Assembly (NCBI GenBank): GCA_027047745.1
Contig: JALTUB010000006.1
Span: 1 to 9,719, forward strand
Direction: 5' to 3'
DNA length: 9,719 nucleotides
Source: Sulfurimonas sp.
GTDB lineage: Bacteria; Campylobacterota; Campylobacteria; Campylobacterales; Sulfurimonadaceae
Made by a program: the position numbers and the translations under genes. Below the pieces are notes generated by a model. That model made no database searches, was not told the origin of the DNA, and was given only the letters and a program-made list of their open reading frames with translations. Below, piece after piece: positions 6,652-9,719 of this stretch (the stretch's first letter is position 1; each line of letters opens with the position of its first letter).

Positions 6652-6658
6652 GCTTTTT
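6621..6658 (+). terminator. Weak candidate terminator of the plus-strand GGDEF-like gene
   Basis: On the plus strand, AGG (6621-6623) plus AGAGT (6626-6630) can pair with ACTCT (6638-6642) plus CCT (6645-6647) around a 7-base loop, with a 2x2 internal mismatch. Five T residues at 6654-6658 follow. The stop codon lies between stem and T-run. It shares an arm with the minus-strand hairpin at 6607-6631, so the two structures exclude each other within a single transcript. Confidence 0.25.
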
Positions 6659-8049
6659 ATAAACTCACTTATCATTCTAACACCTGCACCAGTTCCACCA
6701 TATACATTACAGTCCCATGGACTCTCAGTATAAGCTGAACCAGCTATATCAAAATGTATCCATCTGTTTTTATTTTCATCTTTGATAAATTTATCCAAAA
6801 ACAAACCTGCAGTTACAGCTCCACCATAAGGTTTTGAAGCAGTATTTGAAATATCTGCGATAGAACTTTTTAAAAGTTTTCTAAGATGTTCATTAAAAGG
6901 TAAAGAACCTGTGAGTTCTCCAGCTTTTGTAGCTGATCTTGAGATGTCATGCTTAATTTTACTAGAGTGTCCCATAACACCAGTTGTATATTGTCCAAGG
7001 GCAACCATACAAGCTCCAGTAAGCGTTGCAAAATCAAACAGATAGTCAGCTTTTACCTTGTCCTGTGCATAATCTAAAACATCTGCTAAAACTAAACGCC
7101 CTTCTGCGTCAGTATTTCTAACCTCAACAGTTGTGCCACTACGAGTTACTAAGACATCATCTGGTTTATAAGCATTTCCACCTATCATATTTTCAACTGC
7201 ACCTATAAAAACATGAACCTCAACATCAAGTTTTAGCTCACTAACGGCTTTTATCATTCCCAGCGTTGCACATGCTCCTGCTTTATCCATTTTCATAGTT
7301 ACCATAGAAGTTGCAGGTTTCAAACTCAATCCACCACTATCATAAGTTAAACCCTTACCAACTAAAGAGATGATTTTTTTAGCATTTGCTGGTTTATAAG
7401 TTAGGTGAATCAACTTACTATCATGACGAGATGCACGACCAACAGCCAACATACTCTCCATCTTCTCTTTTCTTAAAGCTTTTTCACCTAATACTTCACA
7501 CTCTAAACCATTATCTTTAGCCAGTTTTTTAGCTAATTTTGCAAAAGATGGTGGGTTTAGGTCTTCAGGAGTTTGGTTAACAATATCACGAGTAAAACAA
7601 GTTGCTTCAGATATTATAATGGCTTCTTCAAATGCCTTGCTTAACGCTTCTACTTTCTCGCACTCAAGATAGATATTTTTTAGTGCTGTTTTTTTATCCG
7701 ATGATTTATAATTATTGTACTCATATCCACCAAGAACTACACCCTCTATAACAGCTTTTATATTTTTACTATTAACTGAAAATGAAGCAGATTTATAATT
7801 TGTAGATTTTATGTTTTTGATAGCAACGCTACAACTACTTCTAACATTATCAACGCTAACTTTCTCAACTCCACAAAACAAATTATTTTTTCCATATAAG
7901 AAACAATTTGTATCTTGTTCTGCTTTAAAACCAGCTTTTTGCAAAAGTTCAACATCCTTGTGTGACTTTAAATCTTTTGAGCTAATAAACTCTACAGTTA
8001 AATTCTTTTTAGAACTAATAGTTCCCTCTTTTATCAATTTAATATTCAT
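6634..8049 (-). CDS. pepA: Leucyl aminopeptidase (M17 family, PepA)
   Basis: This complete 471-residue cytosolic leucine aminopeptidase removes N-terminal residues from peptides and normally works as a hexamer with two metal ions per subunit. The C-terminal catalytic domain shows every key residue: Lys232 and Asp237 in GKGLTYDSGG, Lys244 in LSLKP, Asp255 in MKMDKAGA, and Asp314, Glu316 and Arg318 in the signature NTDAEGRL (312-319). The spacings 5-7-11-59-2-2 equal those of E. coli PepA residues 270 to 356 as I recall them. The N-terminal domain (about 1-150) is divergent, as usual. The ATG overlaps the stop of the methyltransferase gene by one base, with AAGGA 9 bases upstream, so the two are coupled. 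The stop lies 18 bases inside the convergent plus-strand gene. E. coli PepA also binds DNA; nothing here tells whether this one does. Confidence 0.96.
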   Translation of the reverse strand: MNIKLIKEGTISSKKNLTVEFISSKDLKSHKDVELLQKAGFKAEQDTNCFLYGKNNLFCGVEKVSVDNVRSSCSVAIKNIKSTNYKSASFSVNSKNIKAVIEGVVLGGYEYNNYKSSDKKTALKNIYLECEKVEALSKAFEEAIIISEATCFTRDIVNQTPEDLNPPSFAKLAKKLAKDNGLECEVLGEKALRKEKMESMLAVGRASRHDSKLIHLTYKPANAKKIISLVGKGLTYDSGGLSLKPATSMVTMKMDKAGACATLGMIKAVSELKLDVEVHVFIGAVENMIGGNAYKPDDVLVTRSGTTVEVRNTDAEGRLVLADVLDYAQDKVKADYLFDFATLTGACMVALGQYTTGVMGHSSKIKHDISRSATKAGELTGSLPFNEHLRKLLKSSIADISNTASKPYGGAVTAGLFLDKFIKDENKNRWIHFDIAGSAYTESPWDCNVYGGTGAGVRMISEFIKSLEVRV

Positions 8050-9053
8050 TATCTTTTTTCCTTGTTATCTTTTCTAAATTTCATCATCTTAAACCTTTCA
8101 CCTAAAAAATCAGGCATGATTAACATCTTTACTTTTTCAAGTTCTTGTCTATATATCTTATCTTCGACATTATCTTTTAACATCTCTAAAAGTTCAAGTA
8201 TCCCCATGTCTATTAGTGCTACCATTTGAGTTTTTAACTCAACAAACTTTACACCAGCTTCAGCGTAAGCATCTTTTACATGTGCAAATGTTACATCGTA
8301 AGTTATATCACTCTTTGCAAAAAGTTCATCTCTTTTTATATTTTCATCAAAAAATGGTATCACTTCATGTTTAGCATAAATACGCATAGAAAAATCAGGT
8401 CTTGCCTGCATCTCTCCATAATCAAAGGTCATAAACTCAAACTTCTTAGCAGAGTGTGCCATCTCTAAAGCAAACTCTTCATAACCTACAGCTATTTCTC
8501 CCCTATCTTTAAAATACTTTTGTGCTTTTTCTTTTACCCACTCATTTTCTACATCAAACTCAACACTATGTCCATCAACTCGTGCCGTTTTACCTTTAAA
8601 ATATAACTCACAAGCAAAAGCATCAAAGATTTCATTGGCTATAAAAAAAGCATTATCACATCGAAGTTCACTTAAAGATTTATAGTGAGTTAAAGACAGA
8701 GCGTCCCCAAATGACTCATCAAAATATTTTCTTTGTTGCTCTTGCAAATCATCAAATCTCTCTACTATTACAAACTTAAGAGTTGAAAGAAGTTTTGGTC
8801 GTAAGGTATAGATAAACTCACAAACATCTGCTAAAAAGTAACCATGATGCGCTCCTATCTCACAAATAACACTATCTTCTTTCAAAAAACCTTCATCCAC
8901 CAAAGAGATTATATGCTTAGCAATAGTTCCACCAAAAAACTTACTTGTACTTACTGCTGTATAAAAATCGCCACTCTTGCCTATGTTTTTATAAGTAGCA
9001 TAATAACCATTTTTGCCATAAAGCCATTCTGTCATGTATTCACTAAATTTCAT
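8049..9053 (-). CDS. SAM-dependent methyltransferase of the MidA/NDUFAF7 family
   Basis: This 334-residue class I methyltransferase belongs to the COG1565 family. Its mitochondrial relative NDUFAF7 (MidA) methylates an arginine of the NDUFS2 subunit of complex I; bacterial members are little studied. The family landmarks are in order: SGDFYTAVSTSKFFG (27-41) ahead of the SAM fold, motif I EIGAHHGYF (65-73), NAFFIANEIFDAF (134-146, usually written NEffDA) and FDYGE (210-214). The C-terminal helices from about 265 match the family's closing segment. Motif I differs from the common E-x-G-P-G-x-G-x-L, with Ala-His-His replacing Pro-Gly-x. The start ATG directly follows the stop of the efflux gene, with a GGA-type site about 7 bases upstream, and its stop overlaps the pepA start. 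The substrate is unknown; NuoD or another arginine-containing protein is possible by analogy only. Confidence 0.88.
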   Translation of the reverse strand: MKFSEYMTEWLYGKNGYYATYKNIGKSGDFYTAVSTSKFFGGTIAKHIISLVDEGFLKEDSVICEIGAHHGYFLADVCEFIYTLRPKLLSTLKFVIVERFDDLQEQQRKYFDESFGDALSLTHYKSLSELRCDNAFFIANEIFDAFACELYFKGKTARVDGHSVEFDVENEWVKEKAQKYFKDRGEIAVGYEEFALEMAHSAKKFEFMTFDYGEMQARPDFSMRIYAKHEVIPFFDENIKRDELFAKSDITYDVTFAHVKDAYAEAGVKFVELKTQMVALIDMGILELLEMLKDNVEDKIYRQELEKVKMLIMPDFLGERFKMMKFRKDNKEKR

Positions 9054-9719
9054 CTATTTTCCATTATCAACATACATCTCATAAAGATTAAGAAGTGCAA
9101 GTTGTTTATCTATATTATAAATTTTGCTATCAATGTTTTGTATCTCTAAAGAGTTTTTCAAAGTATCTACATCATACTCTGTTTTATATCCTGCTTTAAA
9201 TAAATCTTGAGTATCTTTAAGAAGTTTTGCATATAACTCGATATTTTCATTACTAAGTTTTATCTTTTTTTCATAATTTTCTATATTGTGCATAACTTGT
9301 TCAAAGAGTGCATTTAGTTCTCTTTTTTTATCTTCAGCTGTAACTATTGACTTTAGATAATCAACTTTAGCTGATTCTACATCTCTAAAAGTATTTATAT
9401 CTATCGGCATAGTAGCTCTAAATCCATAGGTAGCATAAGAGAGTTCATTAGAAGTGTTTATAAAATTTCCATTTGTTTCAAATCCTTGACCTTCACTCTT
9501 GCTCCAACTATAATCTGCAGTAAAATCAACTCTAGGAAGATACTTAACGATTGTAACATTTTTAAGATATCTGTTCTTTTCTATCTCTGCCCTGCTCTTT
9601 TTTAAAACTATATTATTCTTTATAAATTCATCACTCTTTATAAGTTCTAAGTGAGGTATTTTTACAGTTTTATAATCCAAGTCGCTTAAAGTCTGAAACT
9701 GCGTAATAAGCTTCTCTTT
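9054..9719 (-). CDS. TolC-family outer-membrane efflux protein, C-terminal part (partial)
   Basis: The reading frame is open to the right edge, so the N-terminus is missing; 221 residues are visible and the stop is TAG at 9056-9054. The codon at 9680 is an internal TTG and not a start. The content fits the second structural repeat of an outer-membrane efflux protein, which forms trimers spanning outer membrane and periplasm and exports substrates with an inner-membrane pump. A helix leads to LPRVDFTADYSW (61-72, the usual beta-strand entry), then a serine/asparagine-rich loop and the second strand GFRATMPIDI (99-108), followed by long helices with the family motif FKAGYKTEYDV (174-184, normally YxxGxxsxxDvL). 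It lies upstream of the methyltransferase and pepA with no gap. Partner pump genes, if linked, would be outside the window. Which system it serves cannot be told. Confidence 0.85.
   Translation of the reverse strand, partial: KEKLITQFQTLSDLDYKTVKIPHLELIKSDEFIKNNIVLKKSRAEIEKNRYLKNVTIVKYLPRVDFTADYSWSKSEGQGFETNGNFINTSNELSYATYGFRATMPIDINTFRDVESAKVDYLKSIVTAEDKKRELNALFEQVMHNIENYEKKIKLSNENIELYAKLLKDTQDLFKAGYKTEYDVDTLKNSLEIQNIDSKIYNIDKQLALLNLYEMYVDNGK

Noticed and set aside
7811..9149. Plus-strand open frames opposite pepA, the methyltransferase and the efflux gene
   Set aside because: All are antisense to well-supported genes and their hydrophobic Ser/Ile/Phe-rich translations are typical artefacts of AT-rich DNA.
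9678..9680. TTG at 9680 as the start of a 208-residue efflux protein
   Set aside because: The frame stays open for 13 more codons to the window edge, and the visible part is only the second half of a TolC-type protein, so this is an internal leucine codon.
1..9719. Mobile element, prophage, CRISPR, toxin-antitoxin or defence system
   Set aside because: No transposase, integrase, terminal inverted repeats, spaced repeat array or recognisable defence domain was seen; the genes are of core-genome type.

Overview
The window is AT-rich and densely packed, and its genes read as those of a Campylobacterota (Epsilonproteobacteria) chromosome. A free-living sulfur oxidiser of the Sulfurimonas type is my best guess. 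The reasons are the protein style, the short BioV esterase otherwise known from Helicobacter, and a gene order (aroB, MscS-type channel, mtaB, FtsH-like ATPase) that from memory also occurs in Helicobacter and Campylobacter. I see no insertion sequence, prophage, CRISPR array, tRNA or rRNA, and no gene-free stretch longer than 169 bases.

Region 1 (2..6065, minus strand) is a tight five-gene operon, transcribed from high to low coordinates: aroB, an MscS-family channel with a signal peptide and a long periplasmic coiled coil, mtaB, an FtsH-like membrane AAA+ ATPase, and bioV. The junctions are an 8-base gap, a directly abutting stop and start, and two overlaps of 14 bases each, so translational coupling is likely. 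The products belong to different pathways (aromatic amino acids, osmotic protection, tRNA modification, membrane protein handling, biotin). The outstanding member is the ATPase. It keeps every ATPase motif, but its peptidase zinc motif is degraded from HEAGH to YQAAK, so it should be an unfoldase or chaperone and not a protease.

Region 2 (6066..6651) is the one real intergenic gap plus a lone plus-strand gene. The gap should hold two divergent promoters, one for the aroB operon and one for a 138-residue protein that looks like a shortened GGDEF domain with DENTF at the signature position. The end of this gene overlaps the end of pepA by 18 bases, and the junction contains weak, overlapping hairpins that could terminate transcription in each direction.

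Region 3 (6634..9719, minus strand) is a second operon that enters from beyond the right edge: the C-terminal part of a TolC-family outer-membrane efflux protein, a MidA/NDUFAF7-type SAM-dependent methyltransferase, and leucyl aminopeptidase PepA with all its metal ligands. Its junctions are 0 bases and a 1-base stop/start overlap.

Most of the window is ordinary core genome. The points worth a second look are the protease-dead FtsH paralogue, BioV in an apparently non-Helicobacter genome, the degenerate GGDEF-like protein, and the convergent gene overlap. I do not see strong evidence for a wholly new multi-gene system.
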